Of a stretch of DNA of 64,000 bases, positions 39,954 to 49,071 are shown in pieces (the stretch's first letter is position 1; each line of letters opens with the position of its first letter). The notes under the pieces are model-generated. The model was not told the origin of the DNA. It made no database searches and saw only the letters and a program-made list of their open reading frames with translations. The translations under genes and the position numbers were made by a program. The stretch is from Alphaproteobacteria bacterium (lineage in GTDB: Bacteria > Pseudomonadota > Alphaproteobacteria > Micavibrionales > Micavibrionaceae): contig JAEUKN010000002.1 in the NCBI GenBank assembly GCA_016794305.1, positions 1 to 64,000 on the forward strand, written 5' to 3'.

Positions 39954-40994
39954 TTACCTTGTTATAAGATACAAAATATACCCCCCTATAACTGCGCCAA
40001 CTATCCCGGTCAGCCAAGAGATCAGCGAAGGCCAGATTCGAGAAAACCAAGTGGGTTTTGAGGCACTCATTTTAATTAATGCGTTGGGAATATATTTGGC
40101 GTGCAGCCACAACATCGCACTAAGAAGAAGAAAAACACATAAGGCAAATCCTGCTCTATACCACCAAGGGGTAATACTTGGCATAGCCACAAGCATAGCT
40201 AAAAATACGAGCTGATTTAGGTTTAGGCCGAATTTTTTATACTTTGTTATAAGCCCATTTTGATGACGTTTTAATATACCCGCAATAATCTCAGCTTTGC
40301 CTAAAACCCAAGACTCATGAATGCCCTGAACTCTTATTTCATTTTGGCCAAAGGCTTGTAATTCAATTACTACAACCCGGTTTATTCCATGGGCTTCATG
40401 CTCTTGAATGCTAATTTTCAAGTAATTGAGTGCGCCTAATTTTTCAGCATTAGCTAAGAAAGCCTCCTCATATCTAGTTACCTCATTACCATTGAAAGTG
40501 TAGGTGACAATAACACGCCCAGAAACAAAATCCTGCTTAATAACACTAATTAGATTGACAATATCGTCTGAAAATAATGTAATTGCGCCAAGACTAATAC
40601 TCTTAATATATATTTGCTCAGGAATTAAAGAACCAGCAGATGAGCTGGATTTAGCCGGAGCCATTTCGTGGGGAAATGCTATGAATGTACCTTGTGTACC
40701 AAGAACAGTTTTCCACGTTCCTTGAATGTGGCCTTGTGAGTTCAAAGCCCCATCAATTTCAAGATCACCAACTTGTAGATTTTCCGGCGCACTTAATGGT
40801 TCTCCCATTATTTTCAACTTATCATCAAAGCTTCCTGAAATCTTATATATTACAAGCCCAAGCAGATTATCCATAAATTTAAGGATACCTTCAAGGCCAC
40901 TTCCTGATTCTTTAAATTCGATGAAAAGGTTTCCGGTATTTGTACCAAAAACCTTACCTGTCCAGATACTGCTTAAGCCGCTTCCATCATGCAT
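39954..40994 (-). CDS. Unknown 346-residue protein with beta-rich N-terminus and C-terminal membrane helices
   Basis: Not recognised. The N-terminal 110 residues alternate as short strands (IWTGKVFGTNTGNLFIEF, GHIQGTWKTVLGTQGTFIAF), resembling a small barrel or lipocalin-like sensor. A middle alpha/beta region (about 125-235) contains KISIQEHEAHGINRVVVIEL. Three hydrophobic helices occupy the end (about 260-278, 283-300, 325-343). No signal peptide is seen, so the sensor-like part would be cytosolic. AT-rich and isolated between MITE copies. A sensor-plus-membrane-effector layout is possible but unproven. Confidence 0.7.
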   Translation of the reverse strand: MHDGSGLSSIWTGKVFGTNTGNLFIEFKESGSGLEGILKFMDNLLGLVIYKISGSFDDKLKIMGEPLSAPENLQVGDLEIDGALNSQGHIQGTWKTVLGTQGTFIAFPHEMAPAKSSSSAGSLIPEQIYIKSISLGAITLFSDDIVNLISVIKQDFVSGRVIVTYTFNGNEVTRYEEAFLANAEKLGALNYLKISIQEHEAHGINRVVVIELQAFGQNEIRVQGIHESWVLGKAEIIAGILKRHQNGLITKYKKFGLNLNQLVFLAMLVAMPSITPWWYRAGFALCVFLLLSAMLWLHAKYIPNALIKMSASKPTWFSRIWPSLISWLTGIVGAVIGGYILYLITR

Positions 40995-41180
40995 AATAAA
41001 ACCTTAACACTTCATACTTCGGATTATCGGCTAAATATTATGAAGTTTTCAAGAAATTTTTAAGGAATCTTAACCAAATTATTTATCATTTATTCTATGC
41101 CCGTCCTCCCCAGTGGATATTATGGCGCGGGGAAAAATTTTGATAGATTCTGATCGTGACTTAGACTATACATGACAATA

Positions 41181-41286
41181 TATACTTGGAATACTGAATT
41201 GCTGGTGACGGCCCAAGCGACGCCGCGTAGGGAGACTACACTAGGAGCTTGTTGACAACGTCCAGAAGTTCAGTATCCCGAGTATA
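41181..41286. mobile_element. MITE-like element, family 2, copy B (106 bp, inverted)
   Basis: TATACTTGGAATACTGAATT at the left end and the inverted GTTCAGTATCCCGAGTATA at the right. The core CGCGTAGGGAGACTAC is the reverse complement of the core of copy A (20137-20241). Confidence 0.8.
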
Positions 41287-41360
41287 CCACGAGTCATGAT
41301 GCGGGATTCGGGTGGTTGGTGGCTGTGGCCCTGACCTTGGCCCATATAAAATTTCAAAAA

Positions 41361-41425
41361 GCCTGACTCTGTTAAAGCTGACTCTGTTAAAACCTGACTT
41401 TAAATGATAGCCTGACTCTATTCCT
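41361..41425. repeat. CCTGACTCTGTTAAA imperfect tandem repeat
   Basis: About four copies of CTGACTCTGTTAAA/CTGACTTTAAA/CTGACTCTATT with short spacers immediately upstream of the TcpQ-like gene. The remainder of the 40995-41446 gap holds only the MITE and AT-rich DNA. Confidence 0.6.
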
Positions 41426-41446
41426 GAAACGATATTGGAGAGATGA

Positions 41447-42802
41447 ATGAAATTCGGTCTTCCCCTTAACTCCCGCGCCCTTAACTCTCATTATTTCGGC
41501 TCCCCCGCCGCGTGTCTGGCTTTGCTGCTCTCATGCGGATTGGTCATGATGGGGGCGGCAACGCCGGCCCATGCCGGGTTTGATTGGACCCCGCGCGCGA
41601 ATACCACAGCCGCGGCGGTTGATGTGCCTGCAGCCGATGCCGCCACCAATGGCACAATGGACGGAACCGACAATAACAGCATCGCCGTTTTGCCGCCGAT
41701 TACCGCTGTGCCGCCCGTTATGGATGCTTCCACAGATGCCCCCACAGACATTCCGGCCCCGATTTCAGCTAGACCAGAGGCCGCACCATCCGCCATGCGA
41801 ACAATCTCCGGCACTTCGGCCACGCCCTCGCGCGTATCATTGAGCCGTGATGGGCCGCTCACCCCCGATCCGGATGATGATATGGCCGCAATGCCTTTGC
41901 CTGCGCCATCCTCCGCATCCGCGGACGCAGGATCAACCGCCAGCTTTTCGGCAAATTCATCGGCCCCCAATTGGGGCAAGGAAACCAATTATTTTGCGCG
42001 CAAGGATCGCCAGCCGCGACCTGAACCGCTTGACGCACCGGCCTCTGCAGCTCCTGCACCAGATGATGCAACCCCGTTGGTTTTGAGCAATCGCCCGGAC
42101 TTAACCGACTCACCAACAACCCAACAAATTCAACCTATGGATGACGCAATCATTCCGCAAGGCCAAACGATTCCGGGGGATCAAGCCGTCCTTGAGGGCT
42201 TTGGCAAGGATATTCCACTCGCCCTTGCGTTGCGTGATATCGTGCCGTCCCAATATGCTTTTGCCTATGCCAATAGTTCCTATGCCGGCCTCACCGTATC
42301 ATGGGAAGGCGGCAAGCCATGGCAGGATGTGCTCAATGATACTTTGGCCAGCAAAGGATTGGGCGCGAGCATCACACGCAATATAATCTATATCCAACCC
42401 TATGCGTCATCGTTGGGGACCGCGCCCTTGAGCCCCCCACCCAAAACCAAATATGAACAGGCCGCATCGCCGAATTTCGACACGGCCAACGCCACTGGCA
42501 ACACCACTGGCAGCACAGGCGGAAATGCCAATGTGCTCAAATCAAACTTCAAAACCGTATGGACCGCCAGACCCGGCTATACGTTGCGCGAAGTTCTTGA
42601 AAATTGGGCGCGCGTGGCGAATGTTCAGGTAGAATGGACCAATCCCTATGATTATCCGATCAATGACACTTATTCCTATGACGGGACCTTTGCCCGCGCC
42701 GTGGCTGGCCTCATCACCCAATATAATGGCGAAAGCCCACGGCCCGTCGGGCGGCTTTATCCCAACCTGCCGAAGGGGCCATCCGTCCTTGTGATTAAAT
42801 AA
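41447..42802 (+). CDS. TcpQ/PilL-like type IV pilus-associated protein
   Basis: 451 residues with a signal peptide (hydrophobic to about 40, TPAHAG cleavage). A long Ala/Pro/Asp/Thr-rich disordered region (about 45-235) follows, then two small domains. The first (about 245-320) is STN-like: DIPLALALRDIVPSQYAFAY, VSWEGGKPWQDVL. The second matches the TcpQ C-terminal domain: RPGYTLREVLENWARVANVQ, then YDGTFARAVAGLI and GPSVLVIK. Such proteins work with secretins of type IVb pilus or conjugative systems, none of which is adjacent. GGAGAG precedes the ATG. rluD follows after 11 bp. Confidence 0.78.
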   Translation: MKFGLPLNSRALNSHYFGSPAACLALLLSCGLVMMGAATPAHAGFDWTPRANTTAAAVDVPAADAATNGTMDGTDNNSIAVLPPITAVPPVMDASTDAPTDIPAPISARPEAAPSAMRTISGTSATPSRVSLSRDGPLTPDPDDDMAAMPLPAPSSASADAGSTASFSANSSAPNWGKETNYFARKDRQPRPEPLDAPASAAPAPDDATPLVLSNRPDLTDSPTTQQIQPMDDAIIPQGQTIPGDQAVLEGFGKDIPLALALRDIVPSQYAFAYANSSYAGLTVSWEGGKPWQDVLNDTLASKGLGASITRNIIYIQPYASSLGTAPLSPPPKTKYEQAASPNFDTANATGNTTGSTGGNANVLKSNFKTVWTARPGYTLREVLENWARVANVQVEWTNPYDYPINDTYSYDGTFARAVAGLITQYNGESPRPVGRLYPNLPKGPSVLVIK

Positions 42803-42813
42803 TTGCGCATTCT

Positions 42814-43935
42814 ATGAACGAAGACTATGAGGAAGAAGCCGAATCGCTGGAGTTTATTTACGAACCTCCGGCCAATCCTCTGGCGATATCTTTAACATCG
42901 CCTCAACTCCCGTCTCAATTTCCCCCCTCCCAAGCCTCCCACCAAATTCCAAGCGCGCGATTAGATGCTGTCCTGGCCGCTCAATTCCCCGATTATTCGC
43001 GCACACGGCTTAAATCCTTGATTGAGGGCGGGGCTTGCCGCGTCAATAATCTGGATATCCGCACCCCCTCTCATAAACTCAAACCCGGCGATCAGATCCG
43101 CATCCTTGTGCCACCGGCTACAGAGTCGCTTCCCGTGGCGGAAAATATCCCGCTCCATATAATTTACGAAGATGCAGATATTATCGTACTGAATAAAGCG
43201 GCGGGCATGGTCGTGCATCCCGCCGTGGGCCACGGGCGCGGCACGTTGGTTAATGCGTTGCTCTATCATTGCGGGGCGACACTTTCGGGCATTAACGGGG
43301 TCAAGCGACCGGGCATCGTGCATCGGCTGGATAAGGACACATCGGGCCTGATGATTGTGGCGAAAAACGATCTCGCCCACCAACATCTGAGTGCGCAATT
43401 ACAGGACCACAGCCTCCGGCGCATCTATCAGGCTCTTGTCTATGGCACATTGATGCCGCCCAAGGGACGCATTGACGCCGCCATAGGTCGCCACCCGCAC
43501 CAGCCGCTAAAAATGGCGATTATTAAGAATTTTATGGCGAATAAGAATAATGGCGAAACAGGTGGCGGGGCTGGCCGTGCCGCCGCCACAAATTATAAAT
43601 CGCTTGAGGTTTTCTATGACGCGCTTACGCTGGTCGAATGTCGCCTGGAAACCGGACGCACCCATCAAATTCGGGTGCATATGGATCATCTGGGCCATCC
43701 GTTGATCGGCGATCCGCTCTATGGCATGGCGGAACCACGCGCCCGCAGCCTGATGAAAAAATCTGCGGTTGCGGATGACATTATGGCCGCGCTGCTGGCT
43801 TTCCCGCGCCAAGCCCTCCATGCCAAGGAACTCAGTTTTGCCCACCCGCGCACGGAGGAAACAATGAGCTTCACCACGCCGCTGCCCGAAGATATGCTCG
43901 CCCTTTTATCACAATTGCGACAATCGCAAGTGTGA
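42814..43935 (+). CDS. rluD: RluD-type 23S rRNA pseudouridine synthase
   Basis: 373 residues. An S4 RNA-binding domain (about 48-105) is followed by the RluA-family catalytic domain with RPGIVHRLDKDTSGLM, whose Asp is the catalytic residue, then ETGRTHQIRVHM and HPLIGDPLYG. RluD modifies helix 69 of 23S rRNA. The N-terminal 45 residues are a non-conserved Pro/Ser/Gln-rich extension. A smaller in-frame start cannot be excluded because the ribosome site is weak. Confidence 0.92.
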   Translation: MNEDYEEEAESLEFIYEPPANPLAISLTSPQLPSQFPPSQASHQIPSARLDAVLAAQFPDYSRTRLKSLIEGGACRVNNLDIRTPSHKLKPGDQIRILVPPATESLPVAENIPLHIIYEDADIIVLNKAAGMVVHPAVGHGRGTLVNALLYHCGATLSGINGVKRPGIVHRLDKDTSGLMIVAKNDLAHQHLSAQLQDHSLRRIYQALVYGTLMPPKGRIDAAIGRHPHQPLKMAIIKNFMANKNNGETGGGAGRAAATNYKSLEVFYDALTLVECRLETGRTHQIRVHMDHLGHPLIGDPLYGMAEPRARSLMKKSAVADDIMAALLAFPRQALHAKELSFAHPRTEETMSFTTPLPEDMLALLSQLRQSQV

Positions 43936-43946
43936 TAACTTCAGAA

Positions 43947-43962
43947 TGTTTCACGTGAAACA
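43947..43962. promoter_or_regulatory. parS site 1 (between rluD and parB)
   Basis: Perfect TGTTTCACGTGAAACA, the conserved ParB-binding palindrome, extended by A/T to an 18-bp palindrome. It lies in the 39-bp gap between the convergent rluD and parB stops. Confidence 0.96.
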
Positions 43963-43974
43963 TTTCATCAAAGC

Positions 43975-45513
43975 CTATCCCTTAATGGCCAATCGCCCGG
44001 GATTGTGAGAGAGCCGATGCAGCACATCATCCAATTGATCAAGCGTCGCATAATTAATTTTAATGATCCCGCTTTGTTGCGAATTCATATCAATCGTGAC
44101 GTTGGTACCAAGGAGGTTGGAAACCTCCCGCTCCAACGCCAACGTGCTCACATCCTTGGACGAAGCAATCGAATGCGTGCCCGTTGCTCGGTCGGCATAA
44201 TCCGCATCATCATAGGACTCATAGCCCTCATAGCCCTCATGGGCCGCGTGATCATAGGTATCATCGCCAAACTCGCCCGCCCCGCTGCCTTCATAAAAAT
44301 CGTTCCCCTCGCGCGGATTTGACCGTGAACGGCCATGCTCACCCATCCGTGAGCCCATTCCCTGATCGGGGCGATAACGCTCGGGCAGATCGCCCTGATA
44401 ATGGGGAAGCATCGCCCCGCCGCGAACTTTTCCGTCCTTTGTAAACGAACTGCCGGCCTCTAATTTTCCGACATTGCGCGGCATGGGGGGAACGCGGCCC
44501 ATGCTATCGCCCACCAATCGTTCGGTTTGACGCACATTTAAATTCAGGGCGATAATTTTCTTCACACATTCATGTTGCAATTCGGCAGAGAGCGGCAGCA
44601 TCGCCCGCGCATGTCCGGCGGTGATTTTGCCCTCCATCAAAAATTTCCGCACAAATAAATCCAGATCCAACAGCCGCAAAATATTGGCAACATAGGACCG
44701 GCTTTTCCCCACGCGCAGCCCCGCTTTTTCCTGGGTATAATCACATTCATTGATAAGCCGCTGCAGGGCTTCGGCCTCCTCTAACGGGCTCAAATCCTGA
44801 CGTTGCAGGTTCTCAATCAACGCCAATTCCATCGTGGCACGATCATCCAACGCACGAATAATCACCGGAACTTCATGAAGCCGCGCACGCTGGGCCGCGC
44901 GCCAACGCCGCTCACCGGCCACAATTTCGTAATCATCGGGTTGCCCCGGAATGGGCCGGACCACGATGGGCTGAATCAACCCGTGTTCGCGGATGGATTG
45001 CGCCAATTCCTCTAACGCGACCTCATCAAAATTCTGCCGCGGTTGGTACATACCGGGTGAAAGCTGGGCGACCGATAACAGCCGCCGCCCCCCGGCGGGG
45101 GAAGCATAATCGGCATTTTGCGCCCGTGCATCATCCGTGACATAGGCTTCGTTGCTATAGGGCCCGGTTTCAAGTTCAAAATTACGCTCGCTCCAATGTT
45201 GGAACCCGGGCACGGTTGGCTCGCGCACCGTTAAGGCATTAGCAGATGTTACAGTGAGTGCGGTTGAACCCAAACCCGCGTTTTGCCCCGTGTTTTGAGC
45301 CGCCCCAGCATCGGCGACCGTGACCGAGTGAGTCACATCATCATCCGCATATCCGAATTCGGCCTCATCATCGCCAAATAAGGCATTGAGCCCACGGCCC
45401 AAACCGCGCTTTTTCGGCTGCTTTTGCGGGGCGGGATCAGGTGTAGGATCAGGTGTAGGATCAGGGGCCTTGCCGCTCTCTGACGGAGTTTGCGCATCGC
45501 TATCGTTGGTCAT
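43975..45513 (-). CDS. parB: ParB chromosome-partition CTPase, unusually long
   Basis: 512 residues against about 290 in most relatives. KKRGLGRGLNALFGD (34-48) resembles the ParA-interacting N-terminus. CTP-binding motifs are GERRWRAA (200-207) and ENLQRQDL (234-241). The parS-reading helix-turn-helix lies about 253-285, and the C-terminal dimer domain about 453-512. Extra length comes from two disordered insertions: about 50-140, between the N-terminal motif and the CTPase domain, and about 345-452, Gly/Asp/Tyr/Glu-rich (GYEGYESYDDADYADRA). ParB loads on parS and spreads as a CTP-gated clamp. It lies 54 bp downstream of parA in the same direction. Confidence 0.96.
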   Translation of the reverse strand: MTNDSDAQTPSESGKAPDPTPDPTPDPAPQKQPKKRGLGRGLNALFGDDEAEFGYADDDVTHSVTVADAGAAQNTGQNAGLGSTALTVTSANALTVREPTVPGFQHWSERNFELETGPYSNEAYVTDDARAQNADYASPAGGRRLLSVAQLSPGMYQPRQNFDEVALEELAQSIREHGLIQPIVVRPIPGQPDDYEIVAGERRWRAAQRARLHEVPVIIRALDDRATMELALIENLQRQDLSPLEEAEALQRLINECDYTQEKAGLRVGKSRSYVANILRLLDLDLFVRKFLMEGKITAGHARAMLPLSAELQHECVKKIIALNLNVRQTERLVGDSMGRVPPMPRNVGKLEAGSSFTKDGKVRGGAMLPHYQGDLPERYRPDQGMGSRMGEHGRSRSNPREGNDFYEGSGAGEFGDDTYDHAAHEGYEGYESYDDADYADRATGTHSIASSKDVSTLALEREVSNLLGTNVTIDMNSQQSGIIKINYATLDQLDDVLHRLSHNPGRLAIKG

Positions 45514-45567
45514 ATTTTTATCCTATATTGACTTGGTCTGCACTCGGCAATTTTCAACCGGCGATCT

Positions 45568-46485
45568 TCAACCGGCTTCTAACATCGCAACGGCGCCCTG
45601 TTGGCTCAGCATCGCCGCCTCATTGATTTTCTTTTCGCGCTTAATAATTTCGGCGGCCAGGTGAATATAGGCCTGCGCGCCGGGGCATTTCATGTCATAG
45701 ACAATGGCGGGAAGCCCATAGGACGGTGCCTCAGAAAGTCGCACATTACGCGGAATAACCGTTTGATACACTTTTTCACCAAAAAATTCCCGCACATCGT
45801 CGGCAACGGCGGTGGAAAGCCGGTTGCGCGGATCAAACATGGTGAGCAAAACACCATGAATATCCAATTTCGGATTAAAATGTTGGCGGACTTTTTCAAT
45901 GGTTTTAACAAGGTGGGACAACCCCTCCAGCGCATAAAACTCACATTGCAACGGCACCACAATCGCATCCACCGCCACCAAGGCGTTGAGCGTCACGAGC
46001 GAGAGCGAAGGCGGGCAATCAGTAATAATATAATCATAGGGCAGCGGACGGCGCAACGCTTCGCGCAATTTATATTCGCGGCGTTTGGCGGTGACGAGTT
46101 CAATTTCAGCCCCCGCCAAATGCATGGATGACGGAATGACAAACAACCCCGGCACCTTGGTGGATACGGCCAATTGCGCGGCATCCACGGCTTCATCGAA
46201 GAGGAGATCATAGGCACTTTTGCGAATATCCGAACGTTTGACGCCCAACCCCGTGGTCGCATTGCCCTGCGGGTCCAAATCAATCAACAATACGCGTTTC
46301 CCCACGGCCGCCAGCGCAGTCGCCAGATTCACCGCGGTCGTGGTTTTTCCCACTCCGCCCTTTTGGTTGGCAATGGCCAATAATCGCGGCATTTTGGTAC
46401 CGCCACCGGTCATAGAATCACGATCGCGGGATGGCGCGACGGGGCTTTTTACTAAATCTTTGCTCGTATGTTTGGTTGAATTCAT
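45568..46485 (-). CDS. parA: ParA chromosome-partition ATPase
   Basis: 305-residue deviant-Walker ATPase. The motif QKGGVGKTTTAVNLA is followed by DLDPQGNATTGLG and DYIITDCPPSLSLVTLNAL. It positions ParB-parS complexes by cycling on nucleoid DNA. The second of two adjacent ATGs (46485) is well spaced from GGGGAG. The first 30 residues before MPRLLAIANQKGG are a polar extension, so a shorter start is conceivable. parB follows directly. Confidence 0.96.
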   Translation of the reverse strand: MNSTKHTSKDLVKSPVAPSRDRDSMTGGGTKMPRLLAIANQKGGVGKTTTAVNLATALAAVGKRVLLIDLDPQGNATTGLGVKRSDIRKSAYDLLFDEAVDAAQLAVSTKVPGLFVIPSSMHLAGAEIELVTAKRREYKLREALRRPLPYDYIITDCPPSLSLVTLNALVAVDAIVVPLQCEFYALEGLSHLVKTIEKVRQHFNPKLDIHGVLLTMFDPRNRLSTAVADDVREFFGEKVYQTVIPRNVRLSEAPSYGLPAIVYDMKCPGAQAYIHLAAEIIKREKKINEAAMLSQQGAVAMLEAG

Positions 46486-46632
46486 CATTTTCTCCCCATT
46501 CTGTCTTTAAGATAGTCCGCCGCTCTGCAAGCCCACAGCATCCGCGATTTTAGCCAAAAAATCAAGCACAGATATCCGCGCGCACAAAATTATCCTCATT
46601 ATTTTCGCTTAAAAATTTTGCCGCCCCAAAAA

Positions 46633-46648
46633 TGTTTCACGTGAAACA
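46633..46648. promoter_or_regulatory. parS site 2 (upstream of parA)
   Basis: Perfect TGTTTCACGTGAAACA about 150 bp upstream of the parA start, where ParB binding could also affect parAB transcription. Confidence 0.95.
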
Positions 46649-46752
46649 TTTTTTGCAGTTTTTTTATTGGCAGCATTGAAGCTTCTGAAATAAAGCAGGG
46701 GGGAATAACAACCTCCTCCTGATTTTTTTTAGCCGCGAATAAACACGAATTC

Positions 46753-46800
46753 CCCCCTCTATCTCCTCCCCTTTCAAGGGGGAGGCAGGGTGGGGGTGAA
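46753..46800. repeat. GGGGGAGGCAGGGTGGGGGTG repeat
   Basis: CCCCTCTATCTCCTCCCCTT followed by TCAAGGGGGAGGCAGGGTGG, a hairpin-prone element also present at 29.7 and 54.3-54.6 kb. It is preceded by AGCCGCGAATAAACACGAAT. Confidence 0.65.
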
Positions 46801-46821
46801 AAAACTCATGACTAAACTCTC

Positions 46822-46966
46822 AGAACCTGTTCATAATCTCTACTCTGGCGTTGGCTTTTCACGGTATTTCTGCGCTTCCTTGTCCACGTACATCTGTGTA
46901 CGATCCGATGCGGTTTTTGAGCAACCGTAAAAATCCTGTGCCATAGCGAGATTCTGAACAGGTTCT
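46822..46966. mobile_element. MITE-like element, family 1, copy C (145 bp)
   Basis: Same orientation as copy A: AGAACCTGTTCATAATCTC ... GAGATTCTGAACAGGTTCT with a GTACATCTGTGTAC core palindrome. It lies between parA and mnmG, so it separates genes that are usually one transcription unit. Confidence 0.82.
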
Positions 46967-47001
46967 TATGGCTATTGATAGTCCTTGACTACGCCGCCTA
47001 G

Positions 47002-48954
47002 TTAAGCCGCTAGGGGCTTCTTTTTAACAAAGCGCAACAGGGCCATGACCGCCGCCGGTGTGACCCCCGGAATACGTGACGCCGCGCCGAGTGTGGCCGG
47101 TTGTGCCTCTTGCAATTTCTGGCGAATTTCGGTGGACAGGCTCCCGACCTGTGCGAAATCAAACGGGGTTGGGATGATTAAATCTTCATCACGGCGGAAT
47201 GCCTCAATATCCGAATTTTGGCGATCCATATAACCGGCATAAAGCGAATCAATCTGAATTTGCTCGGCAATTTCGGGCTCAATTTCGTTCAATTCCGGCC
47301 ATACTTGACGTAAACGATCCCACCCCACATGCGGCAAGGCCGCCAAATCCAACACATTGCGGCGCACCCCGTCAAAATTAACCTCAATGCCCATTTGCGC
47401 CAATTCATTAGGGGTTTTTTGCAGGTGCGTGGTGAGGGCGCGTGCGCGATCCAACCGGTCCTTCTTAAACGCCCAGGCCTCTGCCCGTTCCCGCCCGACA
47501 CAGCCCAAGGCCAAGCCAACTTCGGTCAAGCGTTGATCGGCATTATCCGCCCGTAAAGTCAGCCGATATTCGGCGCGGCTCGTGAACATGCGATAAGGTT
47601 CAGGCGCCCCGCGCGTGATCAAATCATCAATCATCACCCCGATATAGGCCGCGGCGCGATCAAGGGTGAATTGCCCCTCCCGCGCTCCGCTGATATCCCC
47701 ATCTACCCTTGCCGATGTTTCACGTGAAACATTTTGAGTTTGCGTAATTGAAGCGACACGCCCGGCGCGCAACGCCGCGTTTAACCCGGCCATCAGGCCC
47801 TGCGCCGCCGCTTCCTCATACCCGGTTGTGCCGTTAATCTGACCCGCGAGGAACAAATTCGCGGCGGATTTTGACTCTAAGCCCGGAGTCAAATCACGCG
47901 GATCACAAAAATCATATTCAATCGCATAGCCGTACTGAAACACCTCAACCGCGCCTAACCCCTTGATTGATCGGATAAATTTATCCTGTATGTCAATGGG
48001 GAGCGAGGTCGAAATCCCATTCGGGTAAATGGTGGGGTCATCCAGCCCTTCAGGTTCCAAAAAGATTTGATGCCGTTCCTTATCGGCAAAACGCATAATT
48101 TTATCCTCAATTGACGGGCAATAGCGCGGCCCGCGGCTTTTGATCTGGCCCGAATACATCGGCGCGACATGAATATTATCGCGTATAATTTCATGGGTTT
48201 GGGCGGTGGTGTGGGTGATATAGCACGGAATTTGGGGCACAGTGATGGTTTTATTCAAAAATGAAAACGGCACGGGCGGTGTGTCGCCATGCTGTTCTTC
48301 CAAAATCGAAAAATCTATGGTGCCGGCATTGAGCCGCGCCGGTGTCCCGGTTTTGAGCCGCCCGAGCGGCAGCCGCAACCGCTCCAACGCTTTTGCCAAT
48401 CCGACCGAGGGGGCCTCCCCAATTCTTCCCGCCGGAGTCTGGCTCGTTCCCTGATGAATCACACCGCGCAAAAATGTGCCGGAGGTGATCACCACCGCAC
48501 CGCACCGCAGGGACGTGCCATCGGCCAACACCACACCGCGCACCGCCTTTGCTCCGGGGGCGTTTTCCTCAATCACCAAATCCTCGACCCCGGACTCTAT
48601 AATGGTCAGGTTGGGATAATCAGAGAGGATGGATTGCATCGCAGCCTTGTAAAGTTTACGGTCAGCCTGAGCCCGGGGCCCGCGCACCGCGGGACCTTTG
48701 GAGGCATTGAGAATTCGAAATTGAATGCCGCTTAAATCAATCGCGCGGGCCATAACCCCATCGAGCGCATCAATCTCGCGCACCAAATGGCCTTTGCCCA
48801 GCCCGCCAATCGCGGGGTTGCACGACATCGCGCCAATCGTTGAAAATTTGTGGGTGACCAGGACCGTTTTGGCCCCCATACGCGCAGCAGCAGCCGCAGC
48901 CTCACAGCCCGCATGCCCGCCGCCAATCACAATCACATCATAAATATCGCCCAT
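47002..48954 (-). CDS. mnmG: MnmG (GidA) tRNA wobble-uridine modification enzyme
   Basis: 650-residue FAD protein that with MnmE installs the (carboxymethyl)aminomethyl group at U34 of certain tRNAs. The FAD motif is [17 protein letters not shown] near the start; family motifs are [31 protein letters not shown] and [20 protein letters not shown]. After [11 protein letters not shown] comes a short insertion relative to the usual family length ([18 protein letters not shown]), encoded by DNA that contains a perfect parS site. AAAGG precedes the ATG. mnmE is not in the window. Confidence 0.96.
   Translation of the reverse strand: MGDIYDVIVIGGGHAGCEAAAAAARMGAKTVLVTHKFSTIGAMSCNPAIGGLGKGHLVREIDALDGVMARAIDLSGIQFRILNASKGPAVRGPRAQADRKLYKAAMQSILSDYPNLTIIESGVEDLVIEENAPGAKAVRGVVLADGTSLRCGAVVITSGTFLRGVIHQGTSQTPAGRIGEAPSVGLAKALERLRLPLGRLKTGTPARLNAGTIDFSILEEQHGDTPPVPFSFLNKTITVPQIPCYITHTTAQTHEIIRDNIHVAPMYSGQIKSRGPRYCPSIEDKIMRFADKERHQIFLEPEGLDDPTIYPNGISTSLPIDIQDKFIRSIKGLGAVEVFQYGYAIEYDFCDPRDLTPGLESKSAANLFLAGQINGTTGYEEAAAQGLMAGLNAALRAGRVASITQTQNVSRETSARVDGDISGAREGQFTLDRAAAYIGVMIDDLITRGAPEPYRMFTSRAEYRLTLRADNADQRLTEVGLALGCVGRERAEAWAFKKDRLDRARALTTHLQKTPNELAQMGIEVNFDGVRRNVLDLAALPHVGWDRLRQVWPELNEIEPEIAEQIQIDSLYAGYMDRQNSDIEAFRRDEDLIIPTPFDFAQVGSLSTEIRQKLQEAQPATLGAASRIPGVTPAAVMALLRFVKKKPLAA
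47716..47731. promoter_or_regulatory. parS site 3 (inside mnmG)
   Basis: Perfect TGTTTCACGTGAAACA within the coding sequence, read as the residues NVSRET in MnmG. Confidence 0.96.
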
Positions 48955-48984
48955 GGTAAACCTTTGGGAATTTGTACACTATAT

Positions 48985-48993
48985 TGTGGATAA
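48985..48993 (-). promoter_or_regulatory. DnaA-box-like nonamer upstream of mnmG
   Basis: Exact TGTGGATAA (reverse TTATCCACA) 31 bp upstream of the mnmG start and 36 bp from parS site 4. Single boxes occur by chance and no cluster is visible, so this is only a candidate. Confidence 0.35.
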
Positions 48994-49028
48994 AAATCAA
49001 TTTTTATTTTTGGAAAAGACATAAAAAT

Positions 49029-49044
49029 TGTTTCACGTGAAACA
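49029..49044. promoter_or_regulatory. parS site 4 (upstream of mnmG)
   Basis: Perfect TGTTTCACGTGAAACA flanked by AAT/TT, in the 117-bp gap between mnmG and the unknown gene at 49072. Confidence 0.96.
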
Positions 49045-49071
49045 ATTTTGGGAGTGTCCCGATGACCCGGA

